Source of the DNA: a virus
Strand: one strand, 5' to 3'
Virus record (IMG/VR): IMGVR_UViG_3300005518_000162
Span: 1 to 32,930 of that record
DNA: 32,930 nt
Part shown: positions 22,408 through 29,190 of the stretch, piece after piece
Numbering within the stretch: the stretch's first letter is position 1
How the letters are laid out: the number at the start of each line of letters is the position of its first letter
Translations under genes and position numbers: made by a program
The notes under the pieces: generated by a model
The model's input: the letters and a program-made list of their open reading frames with translations, nothing else
What the model was told of the DNA's origin: nothing
The model's database searches: none

Positions 22408-23073
22408 TTGTTCCTACCCGCTCCTCAGCCGGCTCAGAGCCCGCTCTCGGCACTCCTGCAGCAAATCCTGCAGGGTAACGGTGCCAACTTCCCCGGAGGG
22501 TTTCAGCCCGGCGGTCCGGTCGGCTCCTACGGCAGCAACCTCGGTCAGGGCAACGTGACGCGGCCACTTCCGGGCCAGGGACCCGGCATCCACTACTTCG
22601 GCCCTGGCGGAGCTGGGGTTGGCTATCCCCAGCCTCAGCCTCAGCCGCAGGGTGGCGCTGGTTTCCCCGGCGAGTTCATGCCCGCCGATCCCTCAGGCCC
22701 GGCTCAGGTATTCCCTCAGCCGCAGCCCCTGGGGGGCGGCCACTTCCGCGGCCAGCTCCAGGGTGCGCCGGGCGACCCGCAGCAGTTCCGCCCAGCCGAC
22801 CTTCTGCACGCCGCGGGGCATGACCAGGCCGCGTCCGCGGTCTACCTCCAGCACCATCCCGGCTTTATGCAGGGGACTGCTCGGAACGTCCCCGGTTACG
22901 TCGGCAAGGGCGCCGTGGGCGCCGTCCAGCACGCCACTCAGGGCGTGGGCGGTCAGTCTTCTCGCAACATCTTGGACCAGCTCGCCCATGCTCGCGCCGT
23001 CGCTCAGACGATGCAGCACCTGCGCCGCCTTCGCCCCGCTACCCGCCCCAATGATCCCTCAACGGGTTACTAA
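22408..23073 (+). CDS. Pro/Gly/Gln-rich hypothetical protein
   Basis: A 221-residue gene starting at TTG 22408 behind AGAAAGGA. The first 120 residues are low complexity (GYPQPQPQPQGGAGFPG; QVFPQPQPLGGGHFRGQ) and probably disordered. The C-terminal 100 residues are Ala/His/Gln-rich and helical, ending in an Arg-rich tail. It probably belongs to the virion or is an assembly factor; the family is unknown. The stop is followed directly by the next ATG. Confidence 0.55.
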   Translation: MFLPAPQPAQSPLSALLQQILQGNGANFPGGFQPGGPVGSYGSNLGQGNVTRPLPGQGPGIHYFGPGGAGVGYPQPQPQPQGGAGFPGEFMPADPSGPAQVFPQPQPLGGGHFRGQLQGAPGDPQQFRPADLLHAAGHDQAASAVYLQHHPGFMQGTARNVPGYVGKGAVGAVQHATQGVGGQSSRNILDQLAHARAVAQTMQHLRRLRPATRPNDPSTGY

Positions 23074-23391
23074 ATGGAGGCAGCAAACGAGCGGATCACT
23101 GTCTCTCGCGAAGCACTTCGCGCTGAGCTTGGTGAGCTAGAGCTTCGGCTCGTAGATCGTCTAGCCGACGCGATGGAGCTGAAGGCCGACGCGAAAGAGG
23201 TCGACCAGCTCAAGGACCGAGTCCAGTCACTGGAGCTGGCTCGGGCCGCACGCGAGGAGATGCCGCGCGAACTGTTGACCCTCACGAATCGGGTGGGGGC
23301 GCTTGAGCGCTTTCGCTATGCGTTCCCGAGCCTGGCCGTCGTGAGCTTTATCGCCTCGGTAGTGCTGGGCGTCCTCGTCTACTTCCACTAG
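23074..23391 (+). CDS. XhlA-like membrane-anchored coiled-coil protein
   Basis: A 105-residue gene. Residues 10-77 are a charged coiled coil (ELGELELRLVDRLADAMELK and on) and residues 83-103 are one membrane helix (FPSLAVVSFIASVVLGVLVYF). This is the architecture of haemolysin XhlA-type proteins that accompany holins in phage lysis cassettes. It stands just before the endolysin region, so a lysis role is likely. Its TAG is in the same frame as the next gene (23401), with only three codons between the stop and that gene's CTG. Confidence 0.72.
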   Translation: MEAANERITVSREALRAELGELELRLVDRLADAMELKADAKEVDQLKDRVQSLELARAAREEMPRELLTLTNRVGALERFRYAFPSLAVVSFIASVVLGVLVYFH

Positions 23392-23400
23392 GAGGCACCC

Positions 23401-23664
23401 CTGTCTGAACTCACTCCGGAGCCGATTCCGGTCCCGTCCGTTACCGCGGGCGGCGTCTCGTTTCCGTGCCCCTGTGACTGCTCCAAGCGGTCGTTTCTTC
23501 CTCGCGTAGGCAAGGCGGTGCTTCGGATTCTCCATGACCGTCCCGTCGAGGATGGTCTGAAGAAGCTCGCACCGATCCTCGTCACGCGCGCACTGCTCGC
23601 AGCCGGTGCCGGCGACGGGCTGGTCCAGCTATCGAAGGTCGTGCTCAAGGCGGCGGGGGTCTAG
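23401..23664 (+). CDS. small lysis-region protein with CTG start
   Basis: An 87-residue gene with no ATG, GTG or TTG before residue 41, but an AGGAGG (23390-23395) lies exactly 5 bases upstream of an in-frame CTG at 23401. The product would be MSELTPEPIPVPS, then a Cys cluster (FPCPCDCSK, three Cys) and an amphipathic helical C-terminus (KLAPILVTRALLAAGAGDGL). It stops with TAG directly before the endolysin ATG. The alternative is TAG read-through from the XhlA-like gene, since the frame is shared. Function unknown; position suggests lysis. Confidence 0.65.
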   Translation: MSELTPEPIPVPSVTAGGVSFPCPCDCSKRSFLPRVGKAVLRILHDRPVEDGLKKLAPILVTRALLAAGAGDGLVQLSKVVLKAAGV

Positions 23665-24351
23665 ATGTCTAGGCTCGTTGACGTCTCGAACAACAACGGC
23701 AAGGTCGATTTCAGGGCGGTCAAGGCGCAGGGCGCCGATGGCGTCTACCTGAAGGTCACGGAGGGCACGAGCTTCGTGGACCCCACCTACGTCGCGAACC
23801 GCGCCGCTGCTAAGGCTGCGGGTCTGCGCGTCGGGGGCTACCACTTCGCCCACCCGAAGAACGACCCCGCGGCGGAGGCCGCGTTCTTCCTCTCGCACCT
23901 GATGCTAGAGAAGGGCGATCTTCTGCCCGCACTCGACATCGAGGTCACGGACGGACTCATTGGCACGAAGGTTCACCGCTTCTCGGTGGCGCTTGTCGCG
24001 GCCGTGAAGGAGAAGATCAAGGCCGACCCCGTCACCTACAGCGGCTGCTTCTTCATGCGCGACAACGGACTCCTGGCGCTGCCGGGGCCGAAATGGGTCG
24101 CGTCATACGGCGCTAAGCCCGCCTGCCCCTGGCACGCTTGGCAGTCCACGGACGGTCAGGCGCGCTACGGCGCCAACGTCGACCACCTGGACACCAGCGT
24201 CGTGCCGAGCCTCGCGCTCCTCACGTACAAGGCTCCGCGTCTCAAGAGGGCCATCGGTCATCTGAAGAAGTTCGTCACCGTCGCAGGCTTCCGGGTCCGT
24301 CTCGGTAGTCGGGAATGGCGCTGGATCTTGAAGAACCATCTGAACAAGTAA
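23665..24351 (+). CDS. GH25-family endolysin (lysozyme)
   Basis: A 228-residue gene whose ATG directly follows the preceding TAG. It matches the glycoside hydrolase 25 pattern: LVDVSNNNG (D6) at the start, GVYLKVTEGTSFVDP near 26-40, GGYHFAHP near 57-64, and the catalytic pair D91/E93 in LPALDIEV, with WQSTD near 157-161. It should cleave the N-acetylmuramic acid-N-acetylglucosamine bond of peptidoglycan. The C-terminal 45 residues are basic and could bind the cell wall. No signal peptide is visible, so it would depend on a holin. It is the last gene before the late terminator. Confidence 0.9.
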   Translation: MSRLVDVSNNNGKVDFRAVKAQGADGVYLKVTEGTSFVDPTYVANRAAAKAAGLRVGGYHFAHPKNDPAAEAAFFLSHLMLEKGDLLPALDIEVTDGLIGTKVHRFSVALVAAVKEKIKADPVTYSGCFFMRDNGLLALPGPKWVASYGAKPACPWHAWQSTDGQARYGANVDHLDTSVVPSLALLTYKAPRLKRAIGHLKKFVTVAGFRVRLGSREWRWILKNHLNK

Positions 24352-24363
24352 GTAGCAACGCAC

Positions 24364-24412
24364 AGGCCCCTGGCCTGCCCCTAAAACGGGGTAGGTCGGG
24401 GGCCTATTTTTT
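24364..24412 (+). terminator. strong rho-independent terminator of the late operon
   Basis: Bases 24364-24381 pair fully with 24388-24405 (18 bp, including three G-T pairs) around the loop TAAAAC, followed by A and six T (24407-24412). This is the strongest terminator in the window and marks the end of the late operon, 12 bases after the endolysin stop. Confidence 0.92.
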
Positions 24413-24524
24413 CGTGGTATGTGCCTGCTTTGCAAATGACCCATTCGGGGTACAGCGGGTGTCCCCACGAGCCGATACATTCGGTCCTTGCCCCGCACCG
24501 CTTCGCTCATCATGAAGGAGTCAT

Positions 24525-24881
24525 ATGTCGCGCACGCTTCGCCCCACTTGGTCGCCGAAGGTGCGCTGTCGCACTTTCACAGCGCAAATCCTCGGACTCA
24601 GCCCTGACCGATCAGTGGGCGCGCTCAAGCAGTACCTGTACCAGGCCGAAGCACTACCCAGCCCCGAGATAAAGCTCGACCTCATCATGGTCGAAGACTG
24701 CGCCCACCTGAGCGAGATGGTGGCGCAGGAAGGCTTTCCACTCATGCGCGGCGAGTGGCCGCGGACAGTTCGTTACGTCCAAGTGCAGCGGCACTGGTTC
24801 TACGCCTTCCTCTCGATGCTGCCGCTCCTTGTTCTCTTCGGCGGAGAGGGACAGCTCTGGGACGTCTTCCCGTGGAAGTGA
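24525..24881 (+). CDS. small protein with C-terminal membrane segment
   Basis: A 118-residue gene with GAAGGAG six bases before ATG 24525. Residues 1-85 are soluble (TFTAQILGLSPDRSVGALKQ; LDLIMVEDCAHLSEMVAQEG). Residues 88-104 are a hydrophobic, membrane-like stretch (WFYAFLSMLPLLVLFGG). It stands alone between the late terminator and the tRNA/integrase segment, where phages often keep genes expressed from the prophage, so superinfection exclusion or a similar role is possible, but nothing in the sequence proves it. The stop abuts the 3' end of tRNA-Thr on the other strand. No clear promoter was found in 24413-24524. Confidence 0.65.
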   Translation: MSRTLRPTWSPKVRCRTFTAQILGLSPDRSVGALKQYLYQAEALPSPEIKLDLIMVEDCAHLSEMVAQEGFPLMRGEWPRTVRYVQVQRHWFYAFLSMLPLLVLFGGEGQLWDVFPWK

Positions 24882-24954
24882 AGCCGAAGGTCGGACTCGA
24901 ACCGACGACCCCCGCTTTACGAGAGCGGTGCTCTACCAACTGAGCTACTTCGGC
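24882..24954 (-). tRNA. tRNA-Thr (anticodon CGU)
   Basis: On the minus strand the acceptor GCCGAAG pairs with CTTCGGC and is followed by discriminator T. The D arm holds GCTCAGTTGGTAGAGC. The anticodon stem CCGCT/AGCGG encloses CTCGTAA (anticodon CGT). The T arm GTCGG/CCGAC encloses TTCGAGT. CCA is not encoded. All stems pair well, so it looks functional. It lies 188 bp before the integrase start. tRNA genes are frequent attachment sites, so this may be, or contain, the phage attachment site. Confidence 0.93.
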
Positions 24955-24978
24955 GCCGCCCCAGCATAGCCCCGTGAC

Positions 24979-25024
24979 GGGCCAGTAGAGTGTTACCGGA
25001 CACGCTCCGTACACCTGCTGGCCC
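24979..25024. repeat. 10-bp inverted repeat between tRNA and integrase
   Basis: GGGCCAGTAG (24979-24988) and CTGCTGGCCC (25015-25024) are inverted copies with one mismatch (G-T pairing in RNA) and a 26-base spacer. The place between the tRNA and the integrase suggests an integrase arm site, an excisionase site or a regulatory element. Confidence 0.4.
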
Positions 25025-25086
25025 AGACGGTCCAGTACGAAACGAGTGCAATAACGCAAGTGGACAGCTTCTGTACGGGTGCGAGC

Positions 25087-25114
25087 TAGACAAGATGCAA
25101 AATCTGGCTACACT
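25087..25114 (+). promoter_or_regulatory. integrase promoter
   Basis: TAGACA (25087-25092, five of six matches to the -35 consensus) and TACACT (25109-25114, -10) are separated by 16 bases. The predicted start near 25121 leaves a leader of about 20 bases carrying the AGAGGAGG ribosome site of the integrase gene. The same -10 (TACACT) occurs in the promoter at 26437-26465. Confidence 0.6.
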
Positions 25115-25142
25115 GTGGTCAGACCCCGTCAGAGGAGGCAGC

Positions 25143-25997
25143 ATGGAACTGATCTTCGAGCAGTACGCAGATCGCCTGCGGCGCAAGGCGGCGAAAGGTA
25201 AGCGCAGTCCCCACACGATCACCGGCTTCACGACGGCCGCACGTCGGCTTAGCGAGTGGCTCGCCGACCAGGGCCTGACAGTCGAGACGGTCACGCCTGG
25301 GCTTCTCGAAGAGTATTTCGACACCCTGCCGCTGTCCGCCAGCTCGCAGGCCACGCACCTGCGGCACATCCGGGCGGCCTACAACTACGCGGCCACGAAC
25401 GGCCGCATCACGCGGAACCCGTCGAGCGATCTCGAGCCCGAGGAGGGCGAGCCTCGCGACATCAAGATCATCCCCGTCGAATGCCTGCGGGTGATTCGCG
25501 ACCGCATCCGGCTCGAGCGGGACTGGCTGTGGTTCCACCTGCTCGCCTACACCGGCATGCGCCGGGCAGAGATCATTGGCCTGCGCTGGGAAGAGGGGCC
25601 CGCTGGCGCCTCAGTGCTCGACCTGTCGACGCAGACGATTCGCGTGATCGGCAAGGGGCGAAAGCTGCGCTTGGTCCCGGTCCACCCCGAGCTTGGGGAC
25701 GTGCTCACGCCGGCCCAGCGGGAGGCGGGGAAGTTCGTGATCCCGAGCGACGGCAAGAACGGTGTCGCCGCGCAGACAGTGCAGGAGATGGTAAAGCGTC
25801 TGAGCCCGATCTACACGCCGCACGATTTCCGCCGCACGGTGAACACGAGCCTGCGACGCAACGGCGTGGACGAGAGTGTCCGGAACCGAATCATGGGCTG
25901 GGCACCGAAGGACATCTCGGGCCGCTACTACGACAACGTGGCGGACCCAGAGCTTCACCGCGGAATCCTTAGGCTCTACGCCGACGATCCGCTGTAA
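25143..25997 (+). CDS. int: tyrosine recombinase, phage integrase
   Basis: A 284-residue gene. I chose ATG 25143 because AGAGGAGG precedes it; the frame is open further upstream but crosses the promoter. An N-terminal SAM-like DNA-binding domain (about 1-100) precedes the catalytic domain. Catalytic residues are visible: R140 in TGMRRAEIIGLRW, K171 in GKGRKLR, H227 and R230 in HDFRR, W253 in GW (the usual second His replaced by Trp, as in several recombinases) and Y262 in SGRYYDNV. It would integrate and, with a partner, excise the phage. No excisionase gene is evident nearby. The length is short but complete. Confidence 0.9.
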   Translation: MELIFEQYADRLRRKAAKGKRSPHTITGFTTAARRLSEWLADQGLTVETVTPGLLEEYFDTLPLSASSQATHLRHIRAAYNYAATNGRITRNPSSDLEPEEGEPRDIKIIPVECLRVIRDRIRLERDWLWFHLLAYTGMRRAEIIGLRWEEGPAGASVLDLSTQTIRVIGKGRKLRLVPVHPELGDVLTPAQREAGKFVIPSDGKNGVAAQTVQEMVKRLSPIYTPHDFRRTVNTSLRRNGVDESVRNRIMGWAPKDISGRYYDNVADPELHRGILRLYADDPL

Positions 25998-26106
25998 CAA
26001 AGGGCCCGTAGTAGAGACGGGGCCGGAGAGGCTTCCAACCCCGCACCAACGGAGTCATCGCCTCGGGCCGACCCCGCGCCGGTAACACTACTAAACAAGT
26101 CGGAAC

Positions 26107-26141
26107 AAAAATAGAGCCCCCCAGCCGAAGCTGAGGGGCTC
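26107..26141 (-). terminator. leftward rho-independent terminator
   Basis: GAGCCCCCCAGC (26114-26125) pairs with GCTGAGGGGCTC (26130-26141) with one mismatch around a CGAA loop. On the minus strand it is followed by TATTTTTG, so it ends leftward transcription of the early operon after the winged-helix gene and keeps it out of the integrase. There is no T-run on the plus side. Confidence 0.85.
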
Positions 26142-26182
26142 GTGTCTTCCCGCCAGAGGGAAGAGGCCTGAGCGTAGCGGAG

Positions 26183-26413
26183 CTAGGCCGCGTACGCCAA
26201 GGTGTAGAGGTTCGCTGGACGCCCGAAGGAGGGGTCTTCGCGCCCAACGAGGACGATGTCGCCGGCAGCGGCGAGCTGGTACAGCGACGTCCGCGTGGTG
26301 TTGAGGTTCAGTCCTGCGCGATCTGCGATGGCGGCGGCGGTGAGGCCGCGCTTAGGGCCGCGCTTGAGGACTGAGATGATCGCCTCGGGGGCGGTCTTCG
26401 TTGTGCGAGCCAT
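26183..26413 (-). CDS. winged-helix DNA-binding regulator
   Basis: A 76-residue gene with GAAAGGAG before ATG 26413. Residues 8-50 are a helix-turn-helix (PEAIISVLKRGPKRGLTAAA, then IADRAGLNLNTTRTSLYQLAAAG) and 51-74 a wing (DIVLVGREDPSFGRPANLYTL is partly loop). This is the MarR/ROK-like small wHTH type. It has its own promoter candidate (26437-26465) with an inverted repeat and is the last gene before the leftward terminator, next to the integrase. A repressor or lysogeny switch role is plausible but not shown. Confidence 0.75.
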   Translation of the reverse strand: MARTTKTAPEAIISVLKRGPKRGLTAAAIADRAGLNLNTTRTSLYQLAAAGDIVLVGREDPSFGRPANLYTLAYAA

Positions 26414-26436
26414 TGGCTCCTTTCAGTCAGAGAGTG

Positions 26437-26465
26437 AGTGTAGGACCATTCAGGCGAAAGGTCCA
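26437..26465 (-). promoter_or_regulatory. promoter of the winged-helix gene with inverted repeat
   Basis: On the minus strand TGGACC (26465-26460, four of six -35 matches) and TACACT (26442-26437) are 17 bases apart. The arms GGACC/GGTCC (26443-26447 and 26460-26464) form a 5-bp inverted repeat covering the spacer, a candidate autoregulatory operator. It lies in the 55-bp gap between the protease and winged-helix genes. Confidence 0.5.
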
Positions 26466-26468
26466 GCG

Positions 26469-27143
26469 CTATTCGACTCGGTCCACGAATCCGAGACTCA
26501 GCGCTTCCTCAGCCGACATCCAGTCGTCCGTCTTCTTCCAGCGCCGCTTGATCTGTGTCTTCGTGAGCGTGCTCCGCTCGGCAAGAAGATCGAGCAGACG
26601 ATCCTGGAGCTTGCCGATGAACTTCAGCTCGTCCTCGATCTCCGAGGTCTTGCCCCGTGCTCCGGCGCTGATCTCGTGGATCATGAACCAGGCGTTCGCG
26701 TCCAACACCCGCTCGTCCCCAGCCTGCATGAGGATGGTCGCCATCGAAGCGATCATCCCGATGCCGTGCGTCGTGATGTGGTGGCCCTTGCGCTTCAGGC
26801 GCAGGATCGTGTCGAGCAGCGCGAAGCCGTCGAGCACGTCACCGCCGGGGGAGTTGATCCTGATGACGATTGGCTCCCCGGGGTCGCGCCGCTCCCAATG
26901 TTCAAGCATGTCGATCCAGGAGTCCACGGCGTTGCCGTAGATCGGAGCGAAGATGTTGAGCTGCCGATAGGTGCGGCTGCCAGGCTTCGCGAGGCGGTCG
27001 GCCTCGGCATCGCGCATCTTCGCCAGCTCCATCTCATGCGCCTCGGCGCTCGCTGCCTCGGAGCGGACTTCGTGCTCGAGCTTGGCGATCTTCAGCTCGG
27101 TCTCTCTCGCCCGCAGATCGCGCAGCGTGTTCAGGTCGGTCAG
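26469..27143 (-). CDS. ClpP-like serine protease (S14 type), CTG start
   Basis: A 224-residue gene if it starts at CTG 27143, which follows AAGGAGAGG and overlaps the previous stop as CTGA. The next in-frame ATG is at residue 38, just before the protease domain. Residues 5-55 are a charged helix or coiled coil; 60-224 are a ClpP fold with INSPGGDV (97-103), nucleophile S133 in GMIASMATIL, H156 in AWFMIHE and D206 in KKTDDWMSAEEA. All three catalytic residues are present. In phages this family is usually the prohead protease beside the capsid gene; here it is in the early operon on the other strand, so another substrate is possible. Confidence 0.85.
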   Translation of the reverse strand: MTDLNTLRDLRARETELKIAKLEHEVRSEAASAEAHEMELAKMRDAEADRLAKPGSRTYRQLNIFAPIYGNAVDSWIDMLEHWERRDPGEPIVIRINSPGGDVLDGFALLDTILRLKRKGHHITTHGIGMIASMATILMQAGDERVLDANAWFMIHEISAGARGKTSEIEDELKFIGKLQDRLLDLLAERSTLTKTQIKRRWKKTDDWMSAEEALSLGFVDRVE

Positions 27144-27514
27144 TTCATCCTCTCCTTCAACTTGGTCAGTAGTCGTCGCCCGAGACGTACGACTCGAAAG
27201 CGCCACCACATTTGGTGCTTCCAGAAGCGAAGCGTGAAGTGGTGCCAGGACAGGCGCGCCGTCTCCGGAGTGCTCAGAAACCCGAGAACTCGGAGGAAAA
27301 TCATGAAGCGCCAATAGTTCATCGTGATGAAGTTGCGGCCAACGCCCTTCACGATTCCGGTGAAGGTGAGTGGCCGCACATCCCAGGCGTCGTACGCGCT
27401 CAGCCATCTCTGGCCGCTGATGTAGAAGTGCTGTGGCCAGGGTGTGTGCGGTACTTCGCGACCGTCTACCGTCGTGAATACGATGTCCTGGTAGCCGCGC
27501 GGTAAGGCCCTCAC
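27140..27514 (-). CDS. hypothetical basic, Trp-rich protein
   Basis: A 124-residue gene. I chose GTG 27514 because GGGAG precedes it and it overlaps the exonuclease stop as GTGA. The longer open frame upstream overlaps the exonuclease gene in Arg-rich shadow sequence. The N-terminal half looks soluble (RGYQDIVFTTVDGREVPHTP; GQRWLSAYDAWDV). The C-terminal half is rich in Trp, Phe and Arg (WHHFTLRFWKHQMWWRFRVV), perhaps membrane-associated or nucleic-acid-binding. No family recognised. Confidence 0.6.
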   Translation of the reverse strand: MRALPRGYQDIVFTTVDGREVPHTPWPQHFYISGQRWLSAYDAWDVRPLTFTGIVKGVGRNFITMNYWRFMIFLRVLGFLSTPETARLSWHHFTLRFWKHQMWWRFRVVRLGRRLLTKLKERMN

Positions 27515-28089
27515 GGCTCCCAGAGGGTCGGTGGTTTCAGGATTTCGGCGTCGAGCAGGGCCTGACGCATCTCCTTGTGCATGACGACGTCCTGTGTGAC
27601 GCGCTTCAACGTCAGCGCCACCCCGTCGGGGCTGAGGCGCGTGGCCCTGCGCCACTTGGCATCGTTCATCTTGAACTTCGATTCCGCGAGGTCGAGCATC
27701 TCAGCCAGGTTCTCCTGCGACTTGCTCAGTCCGGAGAACTCGATCAGGTCGATCTTCGTGTCCTGTGCGAGCTTCTTCTCAAGCGGCGCGAGGCCGTACT
27801 CGATCAGTGCGCCGTTGATGAGGGGCAGGTCGAACTTGCGGATGTAGTGACCCGTCACGATGTCAGCCTCGGCGTACAGGTCGGTGAAGTAGAGAAGCAT
27901 GTCCACGACGTCGTACTCCGGCTGCGCCCAGACGTGGACCTTCTTCTCGCCGACGAACGAGGCAGCGATAGCTGTGGGCTCACTGCCCTTCGGGGAGAAG
28001 CGGCCAGCTTCGTAGAAGCCGACGAGCCGCGTTTCGATGTCGAAGTCGAGCACCTTCAGCTCGCGCTTCGGAACGAGCAAGCTAGTCAT
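27511..28089 (-). CDS. DEDD-family 3'-5' exonuclease
   Basis: A 192-residue protein from ATG 28089, whose start overlaps the previous stop. It carries the three exonuclease motifs of the RNase H-like DNA polymerase proofreading type: Exo I VLDFDIETR (D17, E19), Exo II TGHYIRKFDLPLI (D87) and Exo III RVTQDVVMHKEM (D167). No polymerase domain is fused or seen next to it, so it is a stand-alone exonuclease, as in many actinobacteriophages. It could proofread the phage or host polymerase, or act in recombination. The longer upstream frame is rejected because it runs into the previous gene. Confidence 0.85.
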   Translation of the reverse strand: MTSLLVPKRELKVLDFDIETRLVGFYEAGRFSPKGSEPTAIAASFVGEKKVHVWAQPEYDVVDMLLYFTDLYAEADIVTGHYIRKFDLPLINGALIEYGLAPLEKKLAQDTKIDLIEFSGLSKSQENLAEMLDLAESKFKMNDAKWRRATRLSPDGVALTLKRVTQDVVMHKEMRQALLDAEILKPPTLWEP

Positions 28090-28378
28090 CTCGGTCGCAT
28101 TCCGACTGTGCCACCCCACCGGGCTTAGAGAAGTCGAAGCAGTCCAAGAACTTCTCCAGGTCCTGCCCTATAACGTGCAGGACGGCCCTGACAGCCTTCA
28201 ATCCTGCGACGAGTTCTTCTGCATCCTCTCGATTCTTCGCGTACTTGTAGAAGACAACGTCCACCGCTCCCTCAGCGTTCTTGCGCCCAATCTGGCCATC
28301 TCTATCGAGCAGTAGACGAGCAACCTGAGGCTCTAGATGCAGACGGCTGTAGATGAAGTGCTCATCCAACAACGGCAT
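28082..28378 (-). CDS. hypothetical protein
   Basis: A 98-residue gene with CGAGGAGCTGG before ATG 28378. The product is mixed helical with LHLEPQVARLLLDRDGQIGR, a segment FYKYAKNREDAEELVAGLKA, and a charged C-terminus (SECDRDD). No Cys cluster or membrane segment. It overlaps both neighbours by a few bases, as usual in this operon. Unknown function; location next to the exonuclease suggests a DNA-related role. Confidence 0.62.
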   Translation of the reverse strand: MPLLDEHFIYSRLHLEPQVARLLLDRDGQIGRKNAEGAVDVVFYKYAKNREDAEELVAGLKAVRAVLHVIGQDLEKFLDCFDFSKPGGVAQSECDRDD

Positions 28379-28607
28379 CCAGCTCCTCGGCGATGACCGC
28401 CTCGATCTGAGTCAGATGCGCCGGGCCTAGCTCGAGCAACTGGCCCGCACTCAGCGCCGACTCGAACTCATCCTGCAGCGGGGGCAGAATCCGGTTCAAG
28501 GCGCGAGCCCTGGCCTGAGACGTCCGCATGTTCGCGATGAACTGAACCGTCGTGCGGATCTCGTTCCACGCAATCTCTGCTTCGGTCTTTTCGGTGTAGC
28601 GGCTTAT
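28362..28607 (-). CDS. small helical protein with apparent ATA start
   Basis: An 81-residue gene. The frame has no ATG, GTG or TTG until an ATG at residue 27. A GGAGG lies 4 bases upstream of an ATA at 28607, which overlaps the preceding TAA as ATAA, the same arrangement as the ATGA, GTGA and TTGA overlaps around it. The translation from ATA is coherent (SRYTEKTEAEIAWNEIRTTV, QFIANMRTSQARARALNRIL) and helical, Ala/Glu-rich. If the ATA is not used the protein would be 55 residues from ATG 28529. Function unknown. Confidence 0.55.
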   Translation of the reverse strand: MSRYTEKTEAEIAWNEIRTTVQFIANMRTSQARARALNRILPPLQDEFESALSAGQLLELGPAHLTQIEAVIAEELDAVVG

Positions 28608-28873
28608 GCGTCCTCCAGTTTCGGTGTGGTTCTCTTCAGGAACTCGTTCAGCCTGAAGCGACGGGCCCTAGCGCGGCCCTTCTCGGTCTGTAGCAGGGCA
28701 CGGTCCTTCGCCCTCTTGCGGTCGCGCAGGGTCTCCTCGTACCGCTCTAGGCCCCGGCGGACGGTGGCCTCGTTGACGCCCAGTAGGCGGGCGACCTCAC
28801 GGTTCGAGCGGCGGGATCGGCTTCGGCCAGCGAGCGCGGCGTAGACCTGCGGCTCGAAGGTCGAGCGCCTCAA
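28604..28873 (-). CDS. HTH DNA-binding protein
   Basis: An 89-residue gene starting at TTG 28873, overlapping the previous stop as TTGA. Residues 21-46 form an HTH (RRSNREVARLLGVNEATVRR). The remainder is very basic (RDRKRAKDRALLQTEKGRAR). It follows directly the two sigma-like genes, and could be a transcriptional regulator or a DNA-packaging or replication accessory protein; the basic tail favours DNA binding. Confidence 0.7.
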   Translation of the reverse strand: MRRSTFEPQVYAALAGRSRSRRSNREVARLLGVNEATVRRGLERYEETLRDRKRAKDRALLQTEKGRARARRFRLNEFLKRTTPKLEDA

Positions 28874-29190
28874 GTGCCCTCGGTCATGTGGTAGGCGACC
28901 TCCTCGATGGCGTAGCGGTAGCGCTTAGTCACGGCGGTCTGGCTGATCTGGAGAAGCCGGGCGGTTTCGTATGTCGTGAAACCGATGAGGCCTGCGAGAA
29001 GCACGACCTCCCAGTACTCGTCAGAGATCAGCTCCAGCGCGCGGTCAAGATCACTGCGTCGAGCGAGCCATTCGAGACCGCGGGGACGTGTGCCCTCCAG
29101 CTCTCTCAGGTGCTCGTAGTGCTCGATCAGTGCCCGAACTTCGTCCTCCGAATACCTACCCGCGCTCGGCTTCGATGCCACGGAAGTCAT
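28870..29190 (-). CDS. sigma-factor region-4-like HTH protein
   Basis: A 106-residue gene from ATG 29190; the frame is open further upstream but overlaps the previous gene. Residues 13-50 are helical; 50-98 look like sigma region 4: ALELISDEYWEVVLLAGLIG (in place of L-ERE-VL-L-Y) then FTTYETARLLQISQTAVTKR (HTH, 71-90) and RYAIEEVAYHM. It lacks region 2, which is encoded by the overlapping upstream gene. Together they may form a split phage sigma factor, similar in idea to Bacillus SigO-RsoA. No ribosome site was seen, so translation is probably coupled to the upstream gene. Confidence 0.65.
   Translation of the reverse strand: MTSVASKPSAGRYSEDEVRALIEHYEHLRELEGTRPRGLEWLARRSDLDRALELISDEYWEVVLLAGLIGFTTYETARLLQISQTAVTKRYRYAIEEVAYHMTEGT

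Noticed and set aside
24882-26141. Prophage-host junction at the tRNA-integrase segment
   Set aside because: Phage genes lie on both sides (endolysin to the left, replication operon to the right), so this is an internal segment and not a chromosomal junction.
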